A DNA stretch of 64,000 nt, taken from positions 1 through 64,000 of the forward strand of contig CAZVWU010000001.1 of the NCBI GenBank assembly GCA_964631205.1, read 5' to 3'. The DNA comes from CAYYYJ01 sp964631205 (GTDB lineage Archaea; Aenigmatarchaeota; Aenigmatarchaeia; QMZP01; JACQNV01). Made by a program: the position numbers and the translations under genes. Below the pieces are notes generated by a model. The model saw only the letters and a program-made list of their open reading frames with translations. It had not been told where the DNA came from and searched no databases. Of this stretch, positions 24,743 through 31,979 are shown piece by piece. Each line of letters begins with the position of its first letter. Positions within the stretch are counted from its first letter, which is position 1.

Positions 24743-25648
24743 ATGCCGAAAATCACGTTCCATGGAGAGAAAACAGTCGAGATTGCGCCAGACAAAACAA
24801 TCTTGGAGACATCCCTTGGCTCAGGAATACCCCACACCCATGTATGCGGCGGCAATGCACGATGTTCAACCTGCAGGGTGTTTGTATTGGATGGCTTGGA
24901 AAATTGCTTGGAAAGGAATGAAAAGGAAACAGCCCTTGCCGACAAAAGGAAATTTGAGCCGAGGATCAGGCTTGCCTGCCAGACAAAGGTTTCAGGCGAT
25001 GTCACCTGCAAGAGGCTTGTAAAGGATGAGGACGATATTGCGCTGCTCAACCAGGAGATAGGGACAGAACATGCCTGCACAGGACAGGAGAAAAGGCTGG
25101 TAATTTATTTTTCTGATCTCAGGGGGTTCACAACATTTTCTGAGAACAACCTGCCTTATGATGTTGTCCATGTCCTGAATAAATATTTCACTGCTATATG
25201 TCCTCTTATAGTAAATAACAAAGGCTTTATCGACAAGTACATAGGTGACGGCCTTATGGCAATATTCGGGCTTGAGGATGACCCAAACCCAGTACTCAGT
25301 GCTGTGAAATCCGCCCTTGGGCAGCTGCAGGAGCTGGAAAAACTTAATGTCCACTTGAAAAACAATTACGGTGTGGAATTGAAAATGGGCATAGGTATCC
25401 ATTATGGGGATGTTATTATTGGCAACATGGGCTATTCAAGAAAAGTAAGCTTCACAGCGATTGGGGATACGGTAAACACAGCTTCCCGCATAGAATCTGC
25501 AAACAAGCCAGCAGGCACACAGCTCCTGATTTCAGAGGCCGCTTATCAGATGGTAAAAGACAATGTGGTTGTTGGAAAAACGCATGACGCCGATTTGAAA
25601 GGAAAGGAAGGGACTTTCAAGCTGTATGAAATTGTTGGGATGAAATAA
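24743..25648 (+). CDS. Class III adenylate cyclase with N-terminal 2Fe-2S ferredoxin domain
   Basis: A 301-residue soluble fusion. Residues 1 to about 95 are a plant-type ferredoxin with cluster cysteines 35, 41, 44 (CGGNARCSTC) and 79 (LACQTK). Residues about 115-300 are a class III cyclase domain: metal Asp125 (FSDLRGFT) and Asp169 (GDGLMAIFG), adenine-selecting Lys165 and Asp242, transition-state Asn245 and Arg249 (GDTVNTASR). All catalytic residues are present, so it should make cAMP, perhaps with redox control by the cluster. The architecture is known mainly from bacteria; transfer is likely. Start at the ATG at 24743. Confidence 0.9.
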   Translation: MPKITFHGEKTVEIAPDKTILETSLGSGIPHTHVCGGNARCSTCRVFVLDGLENCLERNEKETALADKRKFEPRIRLACQTKVSGDVTCKRLVKDEDDIALLNQEIGTEHACTGQEKRLVIYFSDLRGFTTFSENNLPYDVVHVLNKYFTAICPLIVNNKGFIDKYIGDGLMAIFGLEDDPNPVLSAVKSALGQLQELEKLNVHLKNNYGVELKMGIGIHYGDVIIGNMGYSRKVSFTAIGDTVNTASRIESANKPAGTQLLISEAAYQMVKDNVVVGKTHDADLKGKEGTFKLYEIVGMK

Positions 25649-25652
25649 AATT

Positions 25653-25925
25653 TTAGGAAAATGCTGATTCAAAATCCTTTTTGCTTAAGTTTTCTATGAG
25701 GATTGTTTTATTTTTTGATTTCAGGCCTCTAAGTATTCTGACTTCTTTCCCGAAAAATTTTTTCAGGTATTTAATTAGTTCGATATTGGCCTGATTGTCT
25801 TCTGGAGGGTTCTGGACTTCAAGTATAATAGAATCATCTTTTCTGTAAACTTTAGTTTCAAGTGAATTTGTTTTTACTTTTATTTCCAATATTACTCCAT
25901 TATTTGCTTCTCTTACAGATTCCAT
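25653..25925 (-). CDS. DUF167/YggU-family protein
   Basis: A 90-residue protein. ILEIKVKTNSLETKV, then VQNPPEDNQANIELIKYLKKFF, and VRILRGLKSKNKTILIE follow the DUF167 pattern (PxxGxANxxLxxxLAxxF, then SRxKxV). The fold is alpha/beta and function is unknown. I use the ATG at 25925; the upstream extension of this frame is antisense to the eL35 gene. The gene is divergent from eL35, 34 nt apart, and convergent with the cyclase. Confidence 0.78.
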   Translation of the reverse strand: MESVREANNGVILEIKVKTNSLETKVYRKDDSIILEVQNPPEDNQANIELIKYLKKFFGKEVRILRGLKSKNKTILIENLSKKDFESAFS

Positions 25926-25959
25926 AAAGCTTATTAATCCAGCACAATAAATCTCTGCT

Positions 25960-26220
25960 ATGAACGCTACAGTGCTTAGTTTCAGGAGGGGGCGGCATTC
26001 CCAAAAGCCGAACCAGATTTTGATAGAAGTTGAAGGCTTTGAATCAAAGGACAAGGCATCCAAACTGGCAGGCAAAAAGGTTGTATGGACAAGCTCCGCA
26101 GGCAAGAAAATAGTAGGCACAATTACAGGAATGCATGGGAGAAATGGCATTGTGAAGGCAAGGTTTTCAAAAGGCTTCCCTCCGCTTGGCTTGGGGAAAA
26201 AAATAAAGGTTTTAGGATAA
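25960..26220 (+). CDS. rpl35ae: Ribosomal protein eL35 (L35Ae)
   Basis: An 86-residue protein of the L35Ae/eL33 family, a large-subunit protein of archaea and eukaryotes: LSFRRGRHSQKPNQILIEVEGF, AGKKVVWTSSAGKKIVGTI, then GRNGIVKARFSKGFPP and the family end LGKKIKVLG. Length is typical. It is followed by the stop of a tiny convergent Cys-rich gene at 26223. Confidence 0.92.
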   Translation: MNATVLSFRRGRHSQKPNQILIEVEGFESKDKASKLAGKKVVWTSSAGKKIVGTITGMHGRNGIVKARFSKGFPPLGLGKKIKVLG

Positions 26221-26222
26221 AA

Positions 26223-26333
26223 TTATTTAACTTCCTCAAAACAGCATCCCCTTCCGCAGCAGTTCTCCTTGTACCTTACCCTTCTCCTCAAAATTGATTT
26301 ATATCCTGTTTTGAAGATCCCGTAATTTTCCAT
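26223..26333 (-). CDS. Small cysteine-rich protein (36 residues)
   Basis: A complete ATG-to-TAA frame encodes a basic 36-residue peptide that ends in a tight cysteine cluster, NCCGRGCCFEEVK. Four cysteines in a CCxxxCC spacing suggest a metal site. The frame occupies the whole gap between eL35 and trm1. It resembles in style the small CC-x-x-GC proteins found beside RNA-modification genes, but I cannot name the family. Its start is 37 nt upstream of the divergent trm1 start. Confidence 0.5.
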   Translation of the reverse strand: MENYGIFKTGYKSILRRRVRYKENCCGRGCCFEEVK

Positions 26334-26370
26334 ATTAAACTATTAAACCCCTGGTTTATTAAATCTGTTT

Positions 26371-27456
26371 ATGGAGCTGTTCAAAGAAGGCAGGACAAAA
26401 TTCCACTCTTATTCAGGAGAACCAACAAAGAAAATGCCTGTTTTTTATAATCCTGAGATGCAAAGGCAGAGGGACCTTACAATCTCTGTTTTATCTGCCT
26501 ATCAAAAAGCAGCCGGCAAAAAATTGCATGTAGCTGACCCGCTTGCAGGTTCTGGTGTCAGAGGTATCAGGATTTTAAAAGAGGCTGAAGGCATAGAAAA
26601 AGTTGTTTTTAATGATATCGCGTCTGAATCTGTTAAGCTAATTAAAAAAAATCTGAAACTAAATAAAATAAATAAAAAAATAAAAGTGTATCACAGGGAT
26701 GCCAGAATCCTTCTTTTTGAAAACCGGTCCAGCTTTGATTTTATTGATATAGATCCATTTGGCTCGCCAATAAAATATCTGGAGGCCTCGGCCTTTGCAA
26801 TAAAACATGGCGGCCTATTCGCGGCGACAGCGACTGATACAGGCGCGCTTGCAGGCAGCTTCCCGAAAACGTGCCTGAGGAGGTATGGCGTCAAGGTTTG
26901 CAAAACAGAATTCTACAAGGAACTGGGGATAAGGGTTTTGATAACTGCAATACAGCAAGCTTTTGCAAGATATCAGGCTGGATTTGTTCCAATCCTGTCA
27001 CACTCAAACCATTTTTTCAGAGTTTTTGGAATTGTTGAGAAAAACAGAGCCGCAGCAGACAGCATCCTCAAAAGAACAGGCTTTATTTCTTACTGCAAAA
27101 AATGCTTATCGCGTGTTTTTGAATATGAAAACGTATGTAAAAACTGCGGAACCAAAAACGAAATTATAGGGCCAATCTGGCTTGGCCAGATACAGGACAA
27201 AGGTTTTGTTGGAAAAATTATTCAAGAAATACAAAATAGGGATTTTAAAATAAAATTGATTGAAGAGGAGGATGCACCAACTTATTATGATATTTCAGAA
27301 GCCTGCAGTAGATACAGACTGGAGTCAGTTAAAATCGACAATCTCGTAGAAAAATTAAAAAATTCCGGCTTCAAAGCATCAAGAACCAGCTTGTGCCCAA
27401 CAGGTATAAAAACAGATGCTGGGATAAAAGAAATTGTAAAAATTATTCAACAATAA
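26371..27456 (+). CDS. trm1: tRNA (guanine26-N2)-dimethyltransferase
   Basis: A 361-residue Trm1, which makes m2,2G26 in tRNA. N-terminal EGRTKF and PVFYNPEMQRQRDL, SAM-binding VADPLAGSGVRGIR, catalytic DIDPFGSP and TATDTGALAG are all present. A C-terminal zinc site (CKKCLSRVFEYENVCKNCG) and winged region follow. Length is normal. It ends 14 nt inside the convergent gene at 27443. Confidence 0.95.
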   Translation: MELFKEGRTKFHSYSGEPTKKMPVFYNPEMQRQRDLTISVLSAYQKAAGKKLHVADPLAGSGVRGIRILKEAEGIEKVVFNDIASESVKLIKKNLKLNKINKKIKVYHRDARILLFENRSSFDFIDIDPFGSPIKYLEASAFAIKHGGLFAATATDTGALAGSFPKTCLRRYGVKVCKTEFYKELGIRVLITAIQQAFARYQAGFVPILSHSNHFFRVFGIVEKNRAAADSILKRTGFISYCKKCLSRVFEYENVCKNCGTKNEIIGPIWLGQIQDKGFVGKIIQEIQNRDFKIKLIEEEDAPTYYDISEACSRYRLESVKIDNLVEKLKNSGFKASRTSLCPTGIKTDAGIKEIVKIIQQ

Positions 27457-27949
27457 ACCTTCCGCTTGCTGTCCTTAGAAGCTTTCTTGTATCTCTTTTT
27501 TTCTTCTCAGTTTCCTTGTCCCTTGCAAGCCCTTCTTTTCTGCCTGTTTCAAAATCCAGATAAATTGGCCCGCCGGTTTCAAAATTAACCCCAACTTTAT
27601 ACCATCTTTCCGTTTGTATGTGAACCCCATATTGTTTTTTAACTGCTTGAGGACTGTCGCCTGTCAGTAACGCCTTTCTGAATCCGTCTTTTGCGCTTAC
27701 AGGGTTTATTTTGTCCATTTTTTCCTCTTTTCCCGGATAACTCCCTATAAAAAGGAATGTTCCAAAAGGCTTTTCTTCTGAGGGGGAAGAACTCCTTATA
27801 TAAGCCTCTTCAGTCCGCTTTTCATCATTGCTAATTCTCAATTCCCTGAGTTCGCCGTTCCTGTATACAGCCGCTATTTTTTCCACTGAACCGGCTGCAG
27901 TTGCCTTCTGGTCAAATTCTGTACTATATTTCAAAGACATAATCCCCAT
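27443..27949 (-). CDS. Hypothetical protein
   Basis: About 168 residues, charged, no signal peptide or membrane segment. It has a Lys/Arg-rich helix near the C-terminus (DKETEKKKRDTRKLLRT). I do not recognise a family. Possible starts are ATG 27949 (MGIMSLKY) or ATG 27940; the former shares the sequence ATATGGGGAT with the ATATGGGAAT start of several other unknown genes here. The 3' end overlaps trm1. Confidence 0.55.
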   Translation of the reverse strand: MGIMSLKYSTEFDQKATAAGSVEKIAAVYRNGELRELRISNDEKRTEEAYIRSSSPSEEKPFGTFLFIGSYPGKEEKMDKINPVSAKDGFRKALLTGDSPQAVKKQYGVHIQTERWYKVGVNFETGGPIYLDFETGRKEGLARDKETEKKKRDTRKLLRTASGRFIVE

Positions 27950-27995
27950 ATTTAGAAGCAAAAGCTTAAATACTTGACATCCGGAGAAATAGGGG

Positions 27996-28721
27996 CTATC
28001 TCTGCTGGTTATCTAGATGCCTTTTAACCCTTAAAAATAGGCCTTCATCTGCAAGAGCTTGTGACAATTCAGCTAGTTTATCCTCGGTAATTACACCATC
28101 TTTTTTAGAAAAAACTCTGGTGAAGGATTGGTGTAATCTCGAGTCTATAGCCGGCTCAGAAGTATAGTTCCCGGTGTTCCCAAACTCACACGTGAGGTGC
28201 GGGCTTATTGAGATGCTGCCGCCGGAAACAGCCCCCTTTCCCTCCACAGCATCTTTGACCGATTTTGAATTAAGAAAGTCTTTCGGCGAGGGCAGGTTTG
28301 CCTTCAGCGAATAAGAATCAACATCTTGCCCTGTGTCCGGGCATGTGACATAATGGGTTACCCTGTCCTGCTTTCTTACAAGCCTGAGCGATTTGATTTC
28401 CCTGACCGAAAACAAACGGTAGCCAAGCGCATTTATTGACCTGTATTCAGGGTAAAGGTTCGCCCAGAAATCCCCTTCACCCCTTTCTATAAAAATCCAG
28501 TCCTGGTAACCGTCTGCATTTTTTGAAATCTCCCTTAACTGGGCTTCTCCCTGCTCCCTGGAAGTATAGCATACAGCAGGCCCAAGTTCAGGGTATGTGC
28601 TTACTATGCGCGAAAGATGTATAAAATTTCTCTCTTGATGGTCTTGGGTATGGCCTGAGTGGATTGAACAGCTTCCGAGAATTAAAGGCGCCGCAACTGC
28701 AGCAATTGTCTGTCTCCGCAT
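27996..28721 (-). CDS. Putative lipoprotein, unknown function
   Basis: A 241-residue protein with a short basic N-terminus, a hydrophobic stretch and a lipobox-like LILGSC (Cys at about residue 18), suggesting lipid anchoring outside the membrane. The mature part has no recognised domain; cysteines near residues 51, 127 and 179 could pair. Upstream A/T-rich sequence (28722-28765) probably holds its promoter. Confidence 0.55.
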   Translation of the reverse strand: MRRQTIAAVAAPLILGSCSIHSGHTQDHQERNFIHLSRIVSTYPELGPAVCYTSREQGEAQLREISKNADGYQDWIFIERGEGDFWANLYPEYRSINALGYRLFSVREIKSLRLVRKQDRVTHYVTCPDTGQDVDSYSLKANLPSPKDFLNSKSVKDAVEGKGAVSGGSISISPHLTCEFGNTGNYTSEPAIDSRLHQSFTRVFSKKDGVITEDKLAELSQALADEGLFLRVKRHLDNQQR

Positions 28722-28765
28722 CCAAGTATATAGGAGAATAAAAATTTAAGCTAATTTTAATCAAA

Positions 28766-29003
28766 TTATTCATCAAAATCAAGAGCGAAAACGTCACCTA
28801 GCACTTTCACTGTTTGTTCCCAGTTCATTTTGTCACCTCTATATATAGGAACCAGTGCAGCTTGAAAATTAGGCGGCAATTTTCTCAAAGCATCAATATT
28901 TTTTTCTATCCCAGGTGTCTCATTTGGAATTATCTTGCGAGAACAATCTTCTTTAAGGATCTACTTCTATTGTTTCAGGGAGGCTTGCAATGAAATCTTC
29001 CAT
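28766..29003 (-). pseudogene. Small gene after tfb, apparently frameshifted
   Basis: An ATG at 29003, 10 nt past the tfb stop and behind a strong AAGAGGTT ribosome-binding site, opens a frame that reads MEDFIASLPETIEVDP and stops. The shifted frame continues in the same style, LKEDCSRKIIPNETPGIEKN, and ends VFALDFDE at 28766. The shift lies at TCCTTAAAG around 28954-28964. Joined, it would give about 79 residues. Whether this is a mutation, a sequencing error or recoding is open. An alternative in-frame start, ATG with AGAGGTGA before it near 28828, would make only 20 residues. Confidence 0.45.
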
Positions 29004-29012
29004 AACCTCTTC

Positions 29013-29966
29013 CTAATTATTCTTCATCCTTCCATTGTTTTCTTCCTCTTCCTTGACAAGCTCTTCGACTTTGTCTTTTATGCCGAGCTTTTCGATTATC
29101 TCCTTGTACCTGTTCCTGATTGTGACTTCTGTGACGCCGATTGCGTCTGCGACTTCCCGCTGCGTTTTTTTCTCGCCTTCAAGCACAGCGGCTATGTAAA
29201 GCGCTGCTGATGCAACCCCGATCGGGCCCTTTCCAGAGGTGACATCGAATTCGCTTGCCTCGTCCAATATTTTCACGGCCTTTACCTGGACCCTTTCAGA
29301 AAGCCCAAGCAAAGAGCCGAACCTTGGGACATAATCCTGAGCTTTTGCAGGCAATATCCTGATCGCAAGCTTCCTCGAGATATACCTGTAAGTTTTTCCT
29401 ATATCCCGCCTGCTTATACCTGAAGATTTTGAAATTTCGTCAAGTGTCCTTGGAGCCCCATGCTCCCTGCAGGTTGTATACAATAAAGCGGCTATAATGG
29501 ATTCTGTTGACCTTCCCCTAACCAAGCTATCGTTTGCGGCCCGCTCATAAAGCTTTGCTACCTTTTCGTGGACTGCAGGCGACAACCCCAACTGTGAAAC
29601 CAGCCTCTGGAGCTCAGAAAATGCAAAAGATAAATTTCTATCCCTTGACTTGATTAATCTCTTATGCCACTTGGCAAGCCTGTAATACTGGGCCCTTTTC
29701 TTTGAGCTAACCTTGAAAAGCTCGCCCTTTCCTTTGCCAATCTCAGTTGTAATGCCATGATCGTGTTTTGTAGGAGTCAGAGGCGCGCCTGTCCTCACCC
29801 TTTTAGACCGCTGGTTTTCATCAAAGGCACGCCATTCCTGTGTAAGGTCAATCATGCTCTCTTTCAGGACCAGCCCGCATGAGCCGCAAACGCTTTCGCC
29901 GCGTGAAGGGTCATAATTCACTTTTGCTGAGCCGCATTCCGGGCATCCAGGTTTTTTTTGTTCCAT
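29013..29966 (-). CDS. tfb: Transcription initiation factor IIB
   Basis: A 317-residue TFB that bridges TBP-TATA and RNA polymerase. The N-terminal zinc ribbon (CPECGS...CGSCGLV) is followed by the B-reader/linker segment (EWRAFDENQRSKR) and two cyclin folds; the C-terminal recognition helix REVADAIGVTEVTIRNRYKEI contacts the BRE. An acidic tail follows. Length is typical. Minus-strand CTTTATATATAA near 30032-30043 is a good promoter, about 70 nt upstream. Confidence 0.96.
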   Translation of the reverse strand: MEQKKPGCPECGSAKVNYDPSRGESVCGSCGLVLKESMIDLTQEWRAFDENQRSKRVRTGAPLTPTKHDHGITTEIGKGKGELFKVSSKKRAQYYRLAKWHKRLIKSRDRNLSFAFSELQRLVSQLGLSPAVHEKVAKLYERAANDSLVRGRSTESIIAALLYTTCREHGAPRTLDEISKSSGISRRDIGKTYRYISRKLAIRILPAKAQDYVPRFGSLLGLSERVQVKAVKILDEASEFDVTSGKGPIGVASAALYIAAVLEGEKKTQREVADAIGVTEVTIRNRYKEIIEKLGIKDKVEELVKEEEENNGRMKNN

Positions 29967-30029
29967 ATCTGATTTTCTAATTTACTCCCTTACGGTGAAT
30001 ATTAATAAAATTCATGATATAATTGCAAA

Positions 30030-30046
30030 GGTTATATATAAAGGTT
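30030..30046 (-). promoter_or_regulatory. TATA box of tfb
   Basis: Minus-strand CCTTTATATATAACC is the strongest TATA element between the tfb start (29966) and the upstream gene. It implies a leader of about 40 nt. Confidence 0.5.
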
Positions 30047-30085
30047 TCGGCAGTTTATAAAGGAGACCGTCCGTTAATAAAGCCC

Positions 30086-31591
30086 TCATGGGTTGGCGTC
30101 GAATTCTAGAGTGTACCTTATGCCTTTAGGGACAGCCTTTCTCCCTGTATCTAGGAGTACGAAATTTTCTCCAACAAGATGGTTTATTTCTGGATCTGTT
30201 TTAACATTATTCACTTTTCCTCTCGCAGGAATTATTGGCTCCCTCTCCAAAGTGCAATCTGACTTAGTTTCCAGCAAGAATTTATAGTGCAAACTCCCAT
30301 CCCTGTTTTTTCTTCTTATAGTATTTTGAACTAAGTCACGTACAACTCCATTATCAGTATCTATCAACGACTCTACAGCAGGATCGCCATAAGCTATAAA
30401 CCCGTCGCTTAGAAGCAGGTCAATTACTTCTTTTGATTTTATAGGCTCGCCTCTTGTATAGCCAAGCTTTCCAAGCATATACTGGGTGCTTATCTGGGAT
30501 TTCCATAAAGATTCCATGAATGGGTTTCCTTCCCTGAATGCATACCATTTCCAGCCCTGGCCTGCGTGGTTTGCTAATTCAGTAAGCCCGAAAACAGGCT
30601 GTATCCAGCCAAATATTTGGTCAGCTCCGCCGCTCCTTTGAAGACCAAGGGCTATAGAATCTTTGCCATGGCCTATCCTTGCAAATTCGCAGTTTGTTGG
30701 GGCAGCATAAACCTTTGGGTTGTCAGACTTTAGTTCTTTCAACCTTTTCCCCTTCTCATCGTAAATATAGACTTTTCCATCAGAAGCATCGAATACAAGT
30801 TTCCAGTCTCTGTATCCAGGCTCGTCCTGTGTAGGAAAACCAAGGTCAACAGCATTGTGCGCTGCATGGCCTTCAAATCCTACAAAATCCGGATTGTTCT
30901 TAACAAAATAATCTGCAAATTCAGGCCCTGCTATTTCAACTCCATCTTCAGCAAGTTTCTTTCCTAACTCCTTTCTCAGCCTTTTAACTTGCCTTTTGGC
31001 TTCTGAAGTTTTACGGTCTTTTGCTGTGCCAAACACAAGCCCCTGTTTTGCAAGCCTTATCGGCGGTTCCAGGCCTTTTCCAAGAACATTGCCAATTTTT
31101 CTTGCCTGTGATTTGGCAATTTTCAGAGCACCGGCAGGATCATATCCAGTGATTATTCCGCCAACAGCGGTTGGGTAGCCTTTTTCATCTCTTAGTGCAT
31201 CGTAAAATTTTACTGCAGATGATCCCCTCAAGATTCTGAAGAAGGACTGCAAATTATCTGTTGGGAATGGTTGCGTTTCCAATCTTTCAGGCAGTTCTAT
31301 ATATGCAGCATGTGTTGCGCCTTCCAAATCCGCTTTTACATCTTCTACTCCATTTTTATATTTCAGAATTCTGGCTCCAGGATATTTCTCAGCCAATGTT
31401 CTGGCAACCGTTCCCCAGCCGTTATTTTCGAAAACATCTTTACCAATAATAACAGCATGAACTGGCGTATCCTTTTTTGGCTCCCCTGAATAAGCAAAAT
31501 TTTCAAGACTCCCGGCTGCATAGGTTGCTCCTGTAGCTACAGATAGCTTCAAAACTTCCCTTCTTGTGAAACCTTCATTTTGCATAGCCAT
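30086..31591 (-). CDS. Tat-exported protein, possibly a clan CD (C25-like) cysteine peptidase
   Basis: A 501-residue exported protein. The N-terminus FTRREVLKLS plus a hydrophobic stretch is a twin-arginine signal. In the middle, DFVGFEGHAAHN (His242) and, 59 residues on, VYAAPTNCEFARIG (Cys301), followed by a glycine-rich SGGADQIFGWIQPVFG, resemble the His/Cys dyad and following strand of caspase-fold C25 peptidases. This assignment is inference from motif spacing. Lys/Arg-rich residues 190-215 could be a processing linker. Start ATG at 31591; TATA-like TTATATAAC lies about 40 nt upstream. Confidence 0.6.
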   Translation of the reverse strand: MAMQNEGFTRREVLKLSVATGATYAAGSLENFAYSGEPKKDTPVHAVIIGKDVFENNGWGTVARTLAEKYPGARILKYKNGVEDVKADLEGATHAAYIELPERLETQPFPTDNLQSFFRILRGSSAVKFYDALRDEKGYPTAVGGIITGYDPAGALKIAKSQARKIGNVLGKGLEPPIRLAKQGLVFGTAKDRKTSEAKRQVKRLRKELGKKLAEDGVEIAGPEFADYFVKNNPDFVGFEGHAAHNAVDLGFPTQDEPGYRDWKLVFDASDGKVYIYDEKGKRLKELKSDNPKVYAAPTNCEFARIGHGKDSIALGLQRSGGADQIFGWIQPVFGLTELANHAGQGWKWYAFREGNPFMESLWKSQISTQYMLGKLGYTRGEPIKSKEVIDLLLSDGFIAYGDPAVESLIDTDNGVVRDLVQNTIRRKNRDGSLHYKFLLETKSDCTLEREPIIPARGKVNNVKTDPEINHLVGENFVLLDTGRKAVPKGIRYTLEFDANP

Positions 31592-31671
31592 AATTGCTTT
31601 CCTTCTATTAATAAATTAGAATATAACATTGTTATATAAAATGAGCCCGAAGGGGTATTCGTAACCTTCTA

Positions 31672-31733
31672 ATTGTTTCTTTCTTGGGTTATAAGGCTTC
31701 TTTCTTTTTTAAAGAAAGAAGGGTATATATCGA
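31672..31733 (+). repeat. Family 2 repeat in the tRNA-Arg(TCG) T-loop intron
   Basis: TTTCTTTCTTGGGTTATAAGG is followed by an A/T-rich hairpin (CTTCTTTCTTT/AAAGAAAGAAG) and GGGTATATAT. Nearly the same series occurs at 48415-48495, where the hairpin's apex holds a family 1 palindrome. Confidence 0.6.
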
Positions 31734-31806
31734 ACCCTCAACCTCCCGGTCCGAAGCCGGGCGCTCTATCCAGATGCTCCCCCAAACCTTTATATCTTCA
31801 CAAACT

Positions 31807-31839
31807 GCTACAGTTACCTTCTTTTAGGTAGGCTGTAGC
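31807..31839. repeat. Hairpin in the tRNA-Arg(TCG) D-loop intron
   Basis: GCTACAG and CTGTAGC enclose TTACCT...AGGTAG, a stem of about 13 bp with an internal offset. It neighbours the family 1 palindrome and with it makes most of the D-loop intron. Confidence 0.5.
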
Positions 31840-31843
31840 CTTA

Positions 31844-31895
31844 AAGGGACGAAACTGATTGCCTATCCAATTGATCTACAATCAGTTTCAACCTT
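31844..31895 (+). repeat. Family 1 palindrome in the tRNA-Arg(TCG) D-loop intron
   Basis: Perfect 11-bp arms GAAACTGATTG (31851-31861) and CAATCAGTTTC (31879-31889), 17-nt loop, left edge AAAGGGAC. It is oriented antisense to the tRNA and sense toward trmG10. Confidence 0.75.
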
Positions 31896-31979
31896 CTTTT
31901 TAAAAGGCTCAGAATTGAGCTACGGGCCCATCTTAAGTATATGCTGAATTAGTTAAATAGGTAAATAAAAAGGTAGTCT

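Larger units (their letters stand above)
31642..31929 (-). tRNA. tRNA-Arg(TCG) with large D-loop and T-loop introns
   Basis: Three exons rebuild a full cloverleaf. Exon 1 (31929 to about 31915) supplies acceptor GGGCCCG, TA and D-stem GCTC. Exon 2 (about 31779-31731) supplies GAGC, anticodon stem CCCGG/CCGGG with loop CTTCGGA (anticodon TCG) and T-stem GAGGG plus TTCGA. Exon 3 (about 31656-31642) supplies CCCTT and CGGGCTC, discriminator A. Acceptor pairing is complete with one G-U. About 135 nt interrupt the D-loop and about 75 nt the T-loop. Exact splice sites are uncertain. Introns hold repeat families 1 and 2. Confidence 0.75.

Noticed and set aside
25926..26150. N-terminal extension of the DUF167 gene
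   Set aside because: It is the antisense strand of the eL35 gene, and DUF167 similarity begins only after the ATG at 25925.
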